Positions 36,038-47,632 of a stretch of DNA of 64,000 nt are shown here, piece after piece (the stretch's first letter is position 1; each line of letters begins with the position of its first letter). The translations under genes were made by a program, and so were the position numbers. Source of the stretch: Gymnopus androsaceus JB14 (Eukaryota > Basidiomycota > Agaricomycetes > Agaricales > Omphalotaceae); contig ML769405.1 in assembly GCA_009733575.1 (NCBI GenBank), positions 62,001-126,000 of the forward strand, in the 5' to 3' direction. The notes beneath the pieces were generated by a model. That model ran no database searches. It worked only from the letters and a program-made list of their open reading frames with translations, and was not told the DNA's origin.

Positions 36038-37774
36038 CTAAATGCCTCTGTCAACCAAAACCCGGTCATCCCTCCCCAAAATTGCACGCCACAACACTCG
36101 CAACGCCGCATTCACCTCCCGTCTCCTCACACCACTTCTTTTCCACAAAATCCGTACAAACCCAATAACACACAGCAAGAACGACACGTCCAAACACAGC
36201 CGCCTTAGAACAATCATGGAAGGCGACCGATTCTCGTTTCTAGCGAAAAAGCGGGACAGTTCTTTCAAGCGCTCGATGGCTCGAGACATGGGATTGAGTA
36301 CTAGGGACCACATTCCTAGATCGTCAAGGTCCCATCCATTATGCGGGAGGTGGGGCGGACTCCGTCGTCCAACAGCCCATGTCGGTGTTCCTCTCGGACT
36401 AGTGCTTCCGGCAAGATGTGATCTCGAAGGAGAACCAGACTCGAGGATCTCCAAACGTTCCGTGACAGCCGCAAGCTGAGACTGAACACTTTCAATAGCG
36501 CGTTCCATAGTCAATGTAGAAGCAGGCCTGACAACTCCGTACTGTCCAAGCGGAAGAGATTGCGCTTGGTGGCGGTATTGTGGATGGGCAGCGAAGAGCC
36601 CTTGCGGTGGAGATGCCATGGCCCCGCGACTCGGAGAAGATTCGGAGAGTCCTACGTAAGAGCTGCCAGCAGGGTAAAGCGAAGAAGGAATGGAAGTAGG
36701 GGACGGTTCGGCAAAAGCAGAAGGTGTTTCGAAGCCAGGAAGTGGTTGCATAGCGGGGACACCGTGACCCGGAGGAGGAGAAATAGCTAATGAACCAGCC
36801 ATTGGGGTACGATATCGATGTGACGACAGTGATGATTGTGGTCGGTTGAGTTGTGACGCTCCGAGCCCTTGATCTGCACGGCTAGGTAGCTCATTCGCCC
36901 GGTCTTCTTCTTCGTCCTCGTCTTCTTCGTCAGTATCCGACTCGGAGGCCTCATCTTCTGCTTGTGGCGGACGGTCATTCCGCAGAGATTGTGTTTGACT
37001 GGCGTGTATGAATGATGAACCTCGTACTTCTCCAACATTGGATGAACCTGAAGAATCTGACTCCAGGGAATGTGAGGTAGCAGATCCTGCAAAGGAAGGG
37101 TATAAGTACACGAAATCAAGAAAGCAGATAGCAAGCACTGTTAATCGAGATACGTGTTGCATCCTCGTTATATGATTCTAGCTCCTGCACAAGATTCATA
37201 GCCATCGTCTTGTCAGAATACTTCCGCAACACCTTTTAGCGTACAAGCGTACATCAGAAGATGCTTTCAATATAAAATGTAGGAATGTTGATACCTTTAA
37301 TAGAGCATCGACATAAAGCCATTTAGCTTCATATGCACTCAAATCCTTGTGCTTTGCCCACGCATCCCTGGTTTTGTCCTCAGAAATTGGTCGAGGTAAA
37401 GGTAAACGCCACATAACATACCACTTCGCCCGTCCAAGCATGTCCCACATCGCAGGTCTTGGTGATTTTACATTTCCGACCGTTGCTAGATAAGTAACAG
37501 TGTTCAATCATTGAACAGCTGTTCGGACTGAGTAAACTGACCTTGCTTGTACAAACTGAGGAGCGGTATTCCTGTTAGACCCATATGAATTAGATGCAAT
37601 ACTACATACCTGTACATGGTAAGTTTTTCTTCATAGTCGGTTTGTATCTGTAGGATGATAATGATGAATGAAAAGTTCAGAAAGACATTATAGCAGCACA
37701 CGAACCGGACCCGTTTTCGGTAAGCCCTGGACAATTTCCACTGCTCGGTCAAATTGAGCATCCATGAAAGACAT
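36038..37774 (-). CDS. Acyl-CoA-binding protein with a long linker and C-terminal membrane anchor (ACBD5-like)
   Basis: The protein binds long-chain acyl-CoA and, with its tail anchor, probably acts at peroxisome or ER membranes. Seven exons (37774-37706, 37647-37610, 37555-37542, 37485-37422, 37367-37295, 37232-37154, 37086-36038) give 461 aa. The ACBP domain (residues about 1-105) has FDRAVEIVQGLPKTGPIQTDYEE, LYKQATVGNVKSPRP and KWDAWAKHKDLSAYEAKWLYV, with all key acyl-CoA contact Lys/Tyr positions present. The middle is a Ser/Pro-rich disordered linker with an acidic run (ESDTDEEDEDEEEDR). Near the end are a coiled coil (SVQSQLAAVTERLEILES) and a hydrophobic helix (VSFLLCVIGFVRILW) followed by basic residues. 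Exon 3 is a 14-nt microexon. Confidence 0.93.
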
Positions 37775-38469
37775 GATGGGCGTTATGGATAGAAGGAAAC
37801 ATGAAGGCGTGTATTTACGACGCTAATGCTTGCACGTGAAATCGACAGCAGTTTTCAAGCCTGCCCTTAAGCGCCCTCTCCATTCCTCAACCGTCACGTC
37901 AACGCGTACCAGGCCCATACTGGACGTGCTTATTAGCGTATGTACCATACAATACGTGATACAGCCATATCCAACACAAAGGGAAAATAGAAAAAAGCCA
38001 ATACAGAGACACGTTCTGGCAGACCAGGGTTTCAGTGTCCATTACTCGTTATACCTTTCTCCCGTCAAAATGTTATCCACAACGCTGATCAGTATCCCAA
38101 TATCAAAGCTCCAGAGAGAATAATCGGTGCATGATCCAGTTTTAGCCTCCTTCGCACACTCGTTAGTTCAATTTGGATGAAAAAACTTGAAAAGAGATAG
38201 AGGCGTAGTAACCAACTGGTGCCAGAAACAATAAGACATTACTTAGTACAAGCTTAGTACAAAATAGCGTAAGTATCCGTACAAAGTCCTTCAGCGACTC
38301 GATGTTCTCATCAGAGATAATATTCGAAACCTTTAGCTAAACTGTGTAGTAGCCTGAAGCAAAGCACATTGTGAGGAATTCGACCGAGAATTGTCATGAT
38401 TCAAAGAATGGCCCATGGGCTGGGCGTACCGACGGCGTGAATTAAAAACGCGAGGTTAAGCTACAGAAA
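37775..38469. other. Intergenic stretch, nothing identified
   Basis: About 700 bp with no coding signal and no visible repeat family. It contains the promoter of the acyl-CoA-binding protein gene and marks the left border of the 38.5-43.9 kb duplication. Confidence 0.4.
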
Positions 38470-38499
38470 CAAGCACAGAAAGTTATGAATGATAGCTGA

Positions 38500-39952
38500 G
38501 CGGACGCACAAACTCACTTTGCTCGCCACGATCCCTCTTGCTTTTGGACAACATTTGCACCAATTCTGTTTTCATATTGTTCCAGACTTGAGAGAGAGAA
38601 AAGTAAGTCCGAGAAACGTTCAAATCGACACATTGAGGATTTACCGCGATCGGTTAGCTTCTTGCCTTGATTGACCAGCTTATGCTTTGAGAATGGGTCA
38701 GTGCCCCGTCGATTGATCATAAGTTCTGCTTCTTCACGCCATCCAAACTCTTCCAGTCGATCGAGGATACTAGGAGAACTAGTGATCAAGAATTTCAGAA
38801 TCGATGTCGATGTCGGACTCACTCTGCTTTCCTTTGATTGCGGATGGCTTTGAGTTCATTAGTGCGAACACTGTATCTGGAGTTTGCCCATTTGTAACAA
38901 AGTTGACGATGCTAGCATGGAGGACAATAAGATACAATTTTGTCTGCAGCATTCGTTCTTACCTCGAGCGCCTTCTCTCGTACATTCTTTATCTGCTGAA
39001 GCCATGCCTCTTGCTCATCATGACCTTGAAGTGCCGCAAACTCAGTTTGATATTTCCTTGCTACAGACGACGTATGATAGGATGCAGGCCCAGTACGAAA
39101 AACTGGAATCGATCATCAAGGAAAAATGCATGACGAGGGATGTAACAATTGACCATTGCCCTTGAAGTACATGAAACGTAGTAGCAGAGGCTTTAAACGA
39201 GGATCCACATTCAACGAATTTAGGACTTGATTGTTTGTAGTACGACTGTCAGAACATGAGATGAACAGTAAAATCAAGAGTAAGCTATGATTCGCACAGT
39301 TCTGGAATACATCTGCCGCAACATCGCGCTCGCAAATCCCAAAACGGAGAAGCGGGTGTTCCTTTCAGGCAGAGCTGATAGGTGTTTCAGCGGGTTTGAA
39401 AACACTTAAAATGCGTTCAAGACCTACGTCGCAATACTGGGAGAAAAGCAAGTGAGCGTACTGAGGTTCGCTCAAATCATCCGGAAGAGGAGGGATGCCT
39501 TCCACGTTCGAGCGCGTAGCACGCCAGATACTTTCCGAAGATTTACTCATCAGCATGTTCCGTAGCTCCTTTGAAGTGCGTGCAAGTCGAAGAAGATCGC
39601 CTGGATCGAGGTGCGTGAAGATCTGCTAACGTGAGCCACTCGAGAGACTGAAGCAGTGGACATCGAAACATACTTCAAGAAAAATCTCCACAGGAGCATC
39701 TTTTGCAAGCCTCTCCAAAAGTCCGAACCTTCCCTTAACTTTCCTAAACTGTTGGGGCATTTTCTTCTTCTTCTTCGACGCTGGTTTGTCGGGTTTAGCA
39801 GCCTGATCCTCATTCTCTTCGGAGCTAGAGAGATCTCCAGGCTCTTCTTCTCTGGTAGTACGTTTCCTATTCACCGAATTTAGGCCGTCAATGTTCGCAG
39901 ATACTGCAGACTGGTTATTTTCATCCTGTATGCGCAGAGATGTTCTGGCCAT
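38500..39952 (-). pseudogene. F-box protein, zinc-ribbon-like type (type 2, copy 2), 3' truncated
   Basis: Start at 39952 (MARTSLRIQDENNQSAVS). It shares the layout of copy 1: a basic linker (SKKKKKMPQQ), F-box halves LERLAKDAPVEIFLEV and HLDPGDLLRLARTSK joined across a short intron, then NVEGIPPLPDDLSEPQYAHL and QYCDLCLKGTPASPFWDLR. The latter needs an intron with donor GTAGGT at about 39427 and gives the C--C...CC--C pattern of the family. The next donor, GTAAG in copy 1, is GTCAA here (about 39155), so splicing is probably lost. Homology ends at about 38500, well short of the usual family length. I score it as a decayed copy, although the first half is less damaged than copy 1. Confidence 0.72.
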
Positions 39953-40074
39953 GGCTGTAGGAGAGAGGGCGTTGTTATAACACGTGACACGCGTCGGCTA
40001 CTAAGTACCGCGATTTCTTCCAAAATTAGGTTGCGTTACGCGTAAGTCTAGTAAGAATCGAACTTCTTTCATCG

Positions 40075-40694
40075 TCAAGTCCTATAATGATATAAAAAGC
40101 ACTCCGCTGAGCCACGATGGAAACGAGAGAGCAAGCGCAAATAGTAAGCAAAAGTGGGTGCCATACAAGTGCCATAAATATTCAACGCACCATCGTTGTT
40201 TGCACAAATCATCTGCCCCAGGCCTGAAATTCTTCTAATACATGATGCTGGGATTCTTGGGAGGCCTTGACAATACAATCCCCCAATATGGGTGTCAAAA
40301 CTGAGCATATGAAGATCGGGACATCTTCAATCACTTGTTGGCGCCTTCAATACTTAGACAAGCAATGATACGGGATGATATGAGGTGCATTGGATCGCAC
40401 AAGATTGCCATAATTTGGATGGATGTATATGTATGAGCGAAATGAGAATAAGGGGAATCCTACAACAAGGAACAAGTTGTTCCTTGTTGTAGGCCGTGAC
40501 ACGACAATTCCCCGATATGGGTGTCAAAGCTGAGAATATGACTGCCATTTTTCAGGTGCCTATTAATACCTAAAAGCACAATGCGATGAGACGCAGTGCA
40601 TGGTATGAGAATTTTGATTTGGACGTATGTACAGTATATGTATGAGAAAAATCAAGGTACTTGAAAAGATGGGTATCCTACAGGGGACAATCAT
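40075..40694. repeat. Peroxidase C 3' flank with two copies of the downstream conserved block
   Basis: Two copies of the peroxidase-associated 3' block lie at about 40275-40350 (atatgggtgtcaaaactgag ... cttgttggcgcc) and about 40505-40560 (cgatatgggtgtcaaagctg). A short perfect inverted repeat, caacaaggaacaag/cttgttccttgttg, is centred near 40476. No gene. Confidence 0.6.
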
Positions 40695-42712
40695 CTAGGA
40701 CGAAATTTCAATGAAAGGAAAAGAGTTTACAGCAATGCCGAAATCAAAATTATTTATAGTGAAACTAGTGCTGCCAACATTTGCTGTGATATCGAGGAAT
40801 GACACAGCCGAACTGACATTTGCTGTAAAGAATGTGAATCCTCCTTCGGGTGGATTAGTCTCGTCGAGTTTGAGACTGATTGAAGTTGTTGTTGGTATAA
40901 AAGGAGGAGCAGTGGCGGTTGAGAAGGGTTGAAATCCGGTCATGGATGTGGTGGCTGAAGCTGCGTCACCAAGTACCTTCAAAGCAACCAAATTTAGCAT
41001 CGAGGAGAAAAAACGGTGACATGGTACATACCGCCACAACAATTTTTTGAAATTCGGTAAAAGTGCCTGAATTCTCTAGAAGAATCACCTCGCTGCGCAT
41101 GACATTGACAAACAATGAGAGACTTGGATCTTGCTCAATCACAAATCCAGCACCATCATTATCAATGACAGTTGGATCAGAGCCGTCGTTGTTATTAATT
41201 TTGAACCAGAATTTAGATATCGAAGACGTGGAATTAATCGTTGCATTGAACAAATACCGTGAAGCGGTGAGACCCTGTGCTTAACCAACTGTGTTGAAGA
41301 ACACCTCCTGGATGCCGGACGACTGTACAAAACATCTGGTAGATGGACAAAAAGAATCCTCCTGCTGGTCGGCCCATAACATCGTCACTGTGGCATTCGG
41401 ACTAGGGCTGACAACCTGAAATTATTTGTTGGTATTAGTAGCAATCGAGATGAATACAAGTTTGTTTTACGCACTCGGAGGGCAGTTATCATGTTGAATG
41501 TACCATTGTGGTAAGAGAACAAAGGATCGTTTATGACATACTGAAATGGTTCAGCAATCGGATCGGTGAGGTTTACCATACTTGGAACCGTGTTGATCAT
41601 TCTCTGAAACAAGGCTGCACAGGTGTTGTTAAAGGTATCGGCAGAGAGCAGGCTACATACACAATGTTATCACTGAGTCTTGAACACAAAAGTGAAAACG
41701 TACACACCTTTGCATGGTAGCATTTCCATCGCTCGAGAATATCCGGAGATCCGACTGTGTTGTGACATTTGAGCCTACAACAAGTATATCTTGAGTGATG
41801 TTCTGGAGATATTGAGATATGCTATAGAGGATTTCCTTTGTCAGAATAAGGTGAAGAATACACACACCTGATAAACTCACATTGTATTATCAAAAGCAGG
41901 CGTTGTATCGAACGTGTCGACATCAATCAAGGTATCTGTTACAATTAACGGGAAATCTACTTGTCTGACTCTGCCCAGCATATGTCCGCATGCAACAAGA
42001 GCTATCATCTCTGTTTCATTGAAACCTTGCTGCCGGAAAGACTCTATATGGGTGGCAAGGTCTTGCTGTGGCTCGGGGACAGTCGCTGGGCCCGCTACAG
42101 TAGCGTCGATGCGGCCAGCACTATAGGGAAAGACTGGGCCTCCACATCCTACAACAGCAAAAACTGCTCCTAGCACGATTATGTCTGCCACTGAGTGTAT
42201 TCAATGTAAGTCAGAGTCACTCGATACATTTGAATACGTACTTCCGAAAAATGGAGTAATAAGCCCAAAACCGTTGAAGTCTTGCAGTAATTGAATCATT
42301 CCTTCTCCGACGTTCTGTAAACCGAATACTTATGTTCCAGATTGATTCTAGTGAAAGAGAATTCAAGTCTTCATACCTGAGGCCTATCAAGCTCGTACAT
42401 GATCGATGCGTCAAGTCCTCCAGTTCCATCATCCACATCATGAGTTGACATGTCATGATAAGCCTGTACAATGTGCATAAATTCCAAGCCACTCAAAATG
42501 AAGGAATCCACTCACAATGCGAAGCCATTGCACAGCTACAGTCATATTGTCTCTCGGAGTGCAGCCTTGCACCAGTACATCCAATGGACCTTCATAAAGC
42601 TAGTTATCCGCATAACTCAACAAAGGGTTGGGCCATTGAAATGTCAAGAGGCCTCGGGCATAACTGGTCAAGGTGCCTGCTACCGCTAGGAATCGGATTA
42701 GTTGCGACATAA
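40695..42712 (-). pseudogene. Secreted heme peroxidase pseudogene (copy C)
   Basis: All eight exons of the peroxidase can be found in order from the ATG at 42712 to the stop near 40695. Two nonsense codons break it: NQLYEG reads N-stop-LYEG in exon 1 (about 42603) and the VGKAQG segment reads VG-stop-AQG in the C-terminal domain (about 41283). The proximal-histidine motif has drifted to ALVACGHMLGR. It is otherwise very close to copies B and E and lies at the same position relative to the F-box type 2 gene as copy B. Confidence 0.88.
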
Positions 42713-43389
42713 ACTCGGGGGATGTGAACGAGGAGGTCAGTGTAAACAGTTCTTGAATAAATATGAAACTACTGTTTCTATACCCCGCTATACCTTCTAA
42801 AATTTCAGGTCAGGTTCAGGTACGATGATATGTGTAGTATCCAAACCTGATCCATTGGTATAACACTTGATATAATTATCTTGGCATCATGTACTTGCAT
42901 TGCGTTCTGCAGTAGGCGGAAGCTACGCGGATCAAGGTAAGTCTGCGTTCGATGTCCGTTCGACGGTTTTTTTGTAAGTACAAGCCTCTATGGTGATAAT
43001 AGCTGTTGATACCCAATATCTGTTTACTGCTGATTTCTCTTGAAAGACACATTCCTGACTCTTCCAGCGGGGCATTCTCAAGGTTGAAGCCAATGTCGAT
43101 GTCTAGACTGACAAACAAATCCAAACCTCTTGAAAAACAAATGCACTCGGGCCGATGCATATAATTATTCTAGTCGCCGTGCTGAAAACAAATGCCCTTT
43201 TGTACAAGCCGAGAGACTGTAAGGTTCCTAGGCACGAACGAAGACTGGAGCATTAGCAACTATGTACCAATGAAAGCCAAGACCCTGCCTGAACCCGCTT
43301 GCAAAAGCTGTAGAATGTATATAGAGGTGTTGCAGCCCAGAGCTCCTATGTGTTAGACTGGTGTTAGACAAACATTGGGCAAAACAGTA
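42713..43389. other. Peroxidase C upstream region
   Basis: No gene supported. It is the equivalent of the upstream region of copy B (13306-13780), with diverged shared words such as acgatgatatgtgt, ttgcattgcgttc and cctcttga. It probably contains the former promoter. Confidence 0.45.
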
Positions 43390-43860
43390 CTTGTTGTATT
43401 AGCTGACAGATGAGACTGCCAGACTGCCAGAAACCCACCTGAACCATCTCTTCATAATTTCTGGTGATGGACAATAAATAGAGTAGCTCTTCTGGCCCAG
43501 GCTGGTGAGACCGCCTTCTTAGATCCAGGGACTAGAATTGACTCAGGGGGGAAGATATGTAGTTGAGAGAACGAGATTTTGAAGAACTCAGCAAAGCCTG
43601 CATTCCTGCAGAGTTCGTACTTGATGATATATTTTGCAGGTAACGCGGCCGAATTCAAAGTACCGAGTGGAGACAAGGAAGACAGGTAAAAGCAAGTTTG
43701 TCATTAGAGCACCCAGTGCATATGCTTCTTCTGCATCGTCTTCGAGGAGGAGCGATTAAATTCGAATTGGATTATAGGAACTGAGACCAGTTGGCCTACC
43801 CGTAGCACCCAAGCGAAGAGCAACGAGGACTCAGATTCAGATAAGTTTATTGAGCGTAAG
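43390..43860. repeat. Right end of the segmental duplication: peroxidase upstream repeat plus pseudogene fragment
   Basis: The block 43410-43560 is the peroxidase-associated upstream repeat (cataatttctggtgatgg, tggtgagaccgcctt, gtagttgagagaacgaga). The block 43725-43850 matches 14755-14860 (cttcttctgcatcgtcttcg, cgagcaacgagg/gagcaacgagga, cagattc), a part of the Ser/Pro-rich pseudogene. This fixes the right border of the duplication near 43.86 kb. Confidence 0.7.
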
Positions 43861-44228
43861 TTCTGAGCGTGGCGCTTGTGACTGTAATACCCTCCAGATA
43901 CAGAGGAGAAAAGGGCGAAGATGTCAGGAATGATTCAAATTGTGGTGAAGGTTATTTGTGTTTCTGTAAGAAGCACATATCTTGAACGATTATTTGAACT
44001 TGTAGAACTTAAAAAGCTCTTACTAGTAAAGGTACCGCCATCGGTGGTTCAAAGCTGTTCAAAGGTTACTACAGGCTGGTAGATTCAAAAGTCGCCTCGA
44101 TCAGGGGCCACTTGAATAAGATTAACACTCACTTCCATAATCTAGACTCCAACCCTCCAGAGTCCATATGCCAGTCTTTCAAAGTAATGCTTCAACAAGT
44201 GCCCATGGATCAATCGCGGCGCATCATC
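43861..44228. other. Spacer before the palindromic element, nothing identified
   Basis: About 370 bp with no coding signal and no recognised repeat. Confidence 0.35.
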
Positions 44229-44744
44229 ACTCCGTGGGATCCATTATAATACAACCGTAATTAGTACTGAAAAACCTTTTGTAAATAATATAATATTTCG
44301 TGTTATTTTTTGTATGAAAAAGAGCTAAGATTTCCCCTGAAAAATGAATGGGGAAAGTGCTTCATTTACCTTTGAGAGTGAAGGTCTTTTGCGACTGGGA
44401 AAGATGGTCTTTTACTCGCGTAAAAGTTCAACTATTACGCCCTAACAACAAGCCAATGGTGCTTTGTCTCGCGTAATTTTCTAACTACTACGCTGTAGCA
44501 ACAAAACAAAGCACCATTGGCTTGTTGTTAGGGCGTAATAGTTGAACTTTTACGCGAGTAAAAGACCATCTTTCCCGATCGCAAAAGACCTTCACTTTCA
44601 AAGGTAAATGAAGCACTTTCCCCATTCATTTTTCAGGGGAAATCTTAACTCTTTTTCACACAAAAAATCATACGGAATATCATATTATTTACAAAACATT
44701 TTTCAGTACTAATTACGGTTGTATTATAATGGATCCCGCGGAGT
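44229..44744. mobile_element. 516-bp palindromic foldback element
   Basis: Two near-identical 238-bp arms, 44229-44466 and 44507-44744, are inverted around a 40-nt centre. Outer ends read actccgtgggatccattata and its complement (right end has ccgcggagt, one mismatch). Inner ends read gccaatggtgctttg/caaagcaccattggc. Only scattered single-base differences separate the arms. There is no open frame. It looks like a foldback or MITE-type element, perhaps of class II origin. No clear target-site duplication was found (gcatcat occurs on both sides but offset by 4 nt). Confidence 0.85.
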
Positions 44745-44769
44745 GCATGCATCATGTTGGTAAACATAT

Positions 44770-46929
44770 ATGTCTTGGCCTTGGCCATTTGAAGTGGATC
44801 TCAAGCCTTCATCAACTCGTCGTGGCATTTTGGAATACCTACAAACACCTTATAATTTGAAACCGCATGAAACTGACATGCTTTATCATGTGCGTGAATT
44901 CATGACAAGATACTCGTCGTTGCGCCAACAACTTCGTTTAGGTACAACCCGGCCTTATCACCTTCCCAGAGGCTATGTCGGACCGTCCCGCGTTCCAACG
45001 GACGCAGCTATTCGACCGTTTTTCTCTCGTCCAACGGAGCACAAGGAGCAGCTATTGTTTTTGCCTTTAGCTAAGAGCTTTTTTAATCTGAATCGCGACT
45101 TATATGCATGAACTTCTTTGGGTATATCGCACAGACCGTGAGGTCATTGAGTCTCGACTATAGGCCCTGACATTCCTCTTGAGACTGGTCTTTTGAAACA
45201 TATCGCTCGAATTCTTGGGGTTCGTAATGCTTTATTTTACAAGGTGCGTCTAGGTTTTGTTTGATGTGACAGGTTCGATATCCATACTAAGGCATTATCA
45301 TCAGCCCCCCGCGATTGCCACTGCCTATGATAAACAAACAATTACCTAGCTCGATCTCAACCGGTTGGACGCGAAGGATGAGGAAAGCAAGTTTCGGGAT
45401 CTGTACACATGGGGCGTAAGTGCTCAAAAGGATGTCCAATTGATTGTGACTGCACCAGGTGCGAAACTGATATCTACTTTTTCTGCTACTCGTCTCATCA
45501 AGCTTTCAATTGGTGCATGATGGCGACGATGAAGTTGAGGATGATTTGCCAGAACTGCCCTACGTTGAGCAAAGGATCGCCTTCTTGCGTTCGAAATTCA
45601 CCACGAGCTCCTTCCACAGTCGCGCAAGAAAAGAAGGAACATTTCGCATATTGTGGAAGGCCAGTCACTGCCGACAAACCTCTTCCTGCAACACTCATGA
45701 ACCCAATCCTCTGCGAATTTCAATATTATCTTCGCAACTCTGTTCCAGAGACTCAAGATATCCTCATCTTTCGTAAACTCAGAGCTTGTTTGACCTGCGC
45801 TTTCAAAGCAGAGGATCAACGCAAAGCCGAAACTAATCCGTATTCTCCGCCAACTTGTACCACTCAAAGCACTTTTCGTGTAGCAACATTGGCCCGTATA
45901 AAACCGACGGAGATCTTGGCGCGTCGGTTGAGCCTGCGGATGGTCAAGATTCAGAATTTATGAATCATTTGCACCAATTTCTATATTATGCGGAAGAAGT
46001 GAAGAGCCGATGGTAAAGAGGCGCTGGTGGACGCATTCCATTACTGATTCGACTTTGTCTCGAAATCTATCCCAAAGGAACACCAGGCCCAAATCAACTT
46101 TCCCGCCATCCTTATTGGTGCGTGTCGGGGTGGCCTGCACTCATCATCATACTTATCATCTACTTTAGGTCCACAGCTCGCTGTCTCAGCAGCGGCCTTT
46201 GCAGGTTCACCCAATGTTGAAACGTTGGTCTCTATTCCCCTGAATATCCATTCTACAAACACCGAAAGCTATTTCTGCTGGACAGCGATTAGTTTGCTCG
46301 CTACGCATAGCACTCAGTAAGCTGTTTGACTACTATTCGAACCAGCATTTCAAGACATCCCGTTCCGCAACTTCTACGAGATTGACGGCAAGAAGCATGA
46401 TTTTGTGTATGAGCACTGGGAGGGAAAGCGGCGGAAGCTCAGGGGAACAAAGCGAATTTACCATGCATATAAGAAGGAGGGCTTCAAGCGCATTCTCGTC
46501 AAGTTTACCTGCCGCTATTCCGAGGATACTCATTGAGCTGCTTGTAACGCTGGCACCGCTACACTGCTACTTGCCGTCAACTATTTCTATGGGTGGTACA
46601 TGGTGATCATGGAAGATGTATCTGCCACACATGTCTCTGCGGACCAACTGGACAACCAAACCCAGAAAAGCATCCAGGAGGATATCCACGAGGTTGTGAA
46701 GAGCCTGCATGGTGAAAGCTTTGTGTATGGTGACGTAGGGAAATTGTCTGCCAATCCCATCCTCCCTGTGGTATTGCTGGTAGACTTCGACTGGGCTGGA
46801 GCAATTGGAAAGGCTACCTATCCCACCAACATTAATTACAAGGACATCAGATGGCCGGGAGGGGTAGCCGCTGGTGTTGGAATAGAGAAGGAACATGATT
46901 TAGAGATGGTGAAGAGAATAGGCAGTTAG
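44770..46929 (+). pseudogene. Kinase-like gene remnant (Agaricomycete family), broken
   Basis: The region carries scattered coding blocks on the plus strand. The first (44770-45111) has no recognised domain. Exon-like pieces follow: LDLNRLDAKDEESKFRDLYTWG (about 45341-45410), KLISTFSATRLIKLSIGA, and RNFYEIDGKKHDFVYEHWEG (about 46365-46430). After YSEDTH an in-frame TGA (about 46534) interrupts the text just before AACNAGTATLLLA. The end, VIMEDVSATHVSAD then FVYGDVGKLSANPI, LLVDFDWAGAIGKATYP and IEKEHDLEMVKRI, resembles the catalytic-loop, DFD and EHD motifs of fungal kinase-like proteins. Frame changes around 45480-45620 and the stop argue for a pseudogene. Confidence 0.6.
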
Positions 46930-47632
46930 GTGTTTCCTCCACAGCTGTCTATATATCCTTTGTATAGTGGTTCTTGTTTTGTGGGTATTTGCTGTTTGTT
47001 CAATTATAGTTATCATAGCCTCCTTGTAACTTTGATTATGGTAACTACTCGTCGCGGAATTATTTTGTCCCTCCGCATACAGTACTGTAATCAACCTAAC
47101 GTGTTGGCTTCGATCTGCCAGATATCGTTATTCTTATGCATGTTTGAGTCCTGGGTTTTTGGTCATGTTTTGTCGATTACTTTTCTTTTTCTCTGCCAGA
47201 ATGAATACTAAGTACCCATACCCAAGTGAAGAGCAACCAGCCTTAAAAAACAAGGTTCGGATCCCCAAATCCAGAATGATCGTCTGTAATATCAGAGCGT
47301 GTCATTAACCATAGCTGCATCGATAAAAGGTATGGATATTGTTGTATCGCGATCGTGGTTAGTGTCGGAAATCTTCCAAGCGCCCATGAGTCAAAGCGAG
47401 CGTTATCAATCACGTGAAAATGTGTAAGTGTCGGCGTGTACGGGCCGTTTGAGCAATTTTACAATCAACCTCGACTCTGACCAGTGACCTCACCTTCGGT
47501 TCGCATCAACTCAAGTCGTACAAGTCGTATCTTATAGCATCTAATACTACTGCTAGATTTGTAGCTGTAGTCTTATTACGGTGAGATAATATTCTTCAGT
47601 TCTTGCATCTACTAAGATTATAATAGACTTTG
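46930..47632. other. Intergenic region upstream of the polyQ/RGG gene
   Basis: About 700 bp without coding support. The last 200 bp, including ctagatttgtagctg and a short T/A-rich leader, should contain the promoter of the gene starting at 47633. Confidence 0.4.

Noticed and set aside
36787..37134. Minus-strand alternative frame in the acyl-CoA-binding protein gene
   Set aside because: It is an offset frame of the Ser/Pro-rich linker exon, which is open in the correct frame throughout.
44229..44744. Palindrome as a transcription terminator or replication origin
   Set aside because: Its length, equal arms and lack of linked gene or AT-rich unwinding region fit a foldback element better; terminator hairpins are not used this way in this kind of genome.
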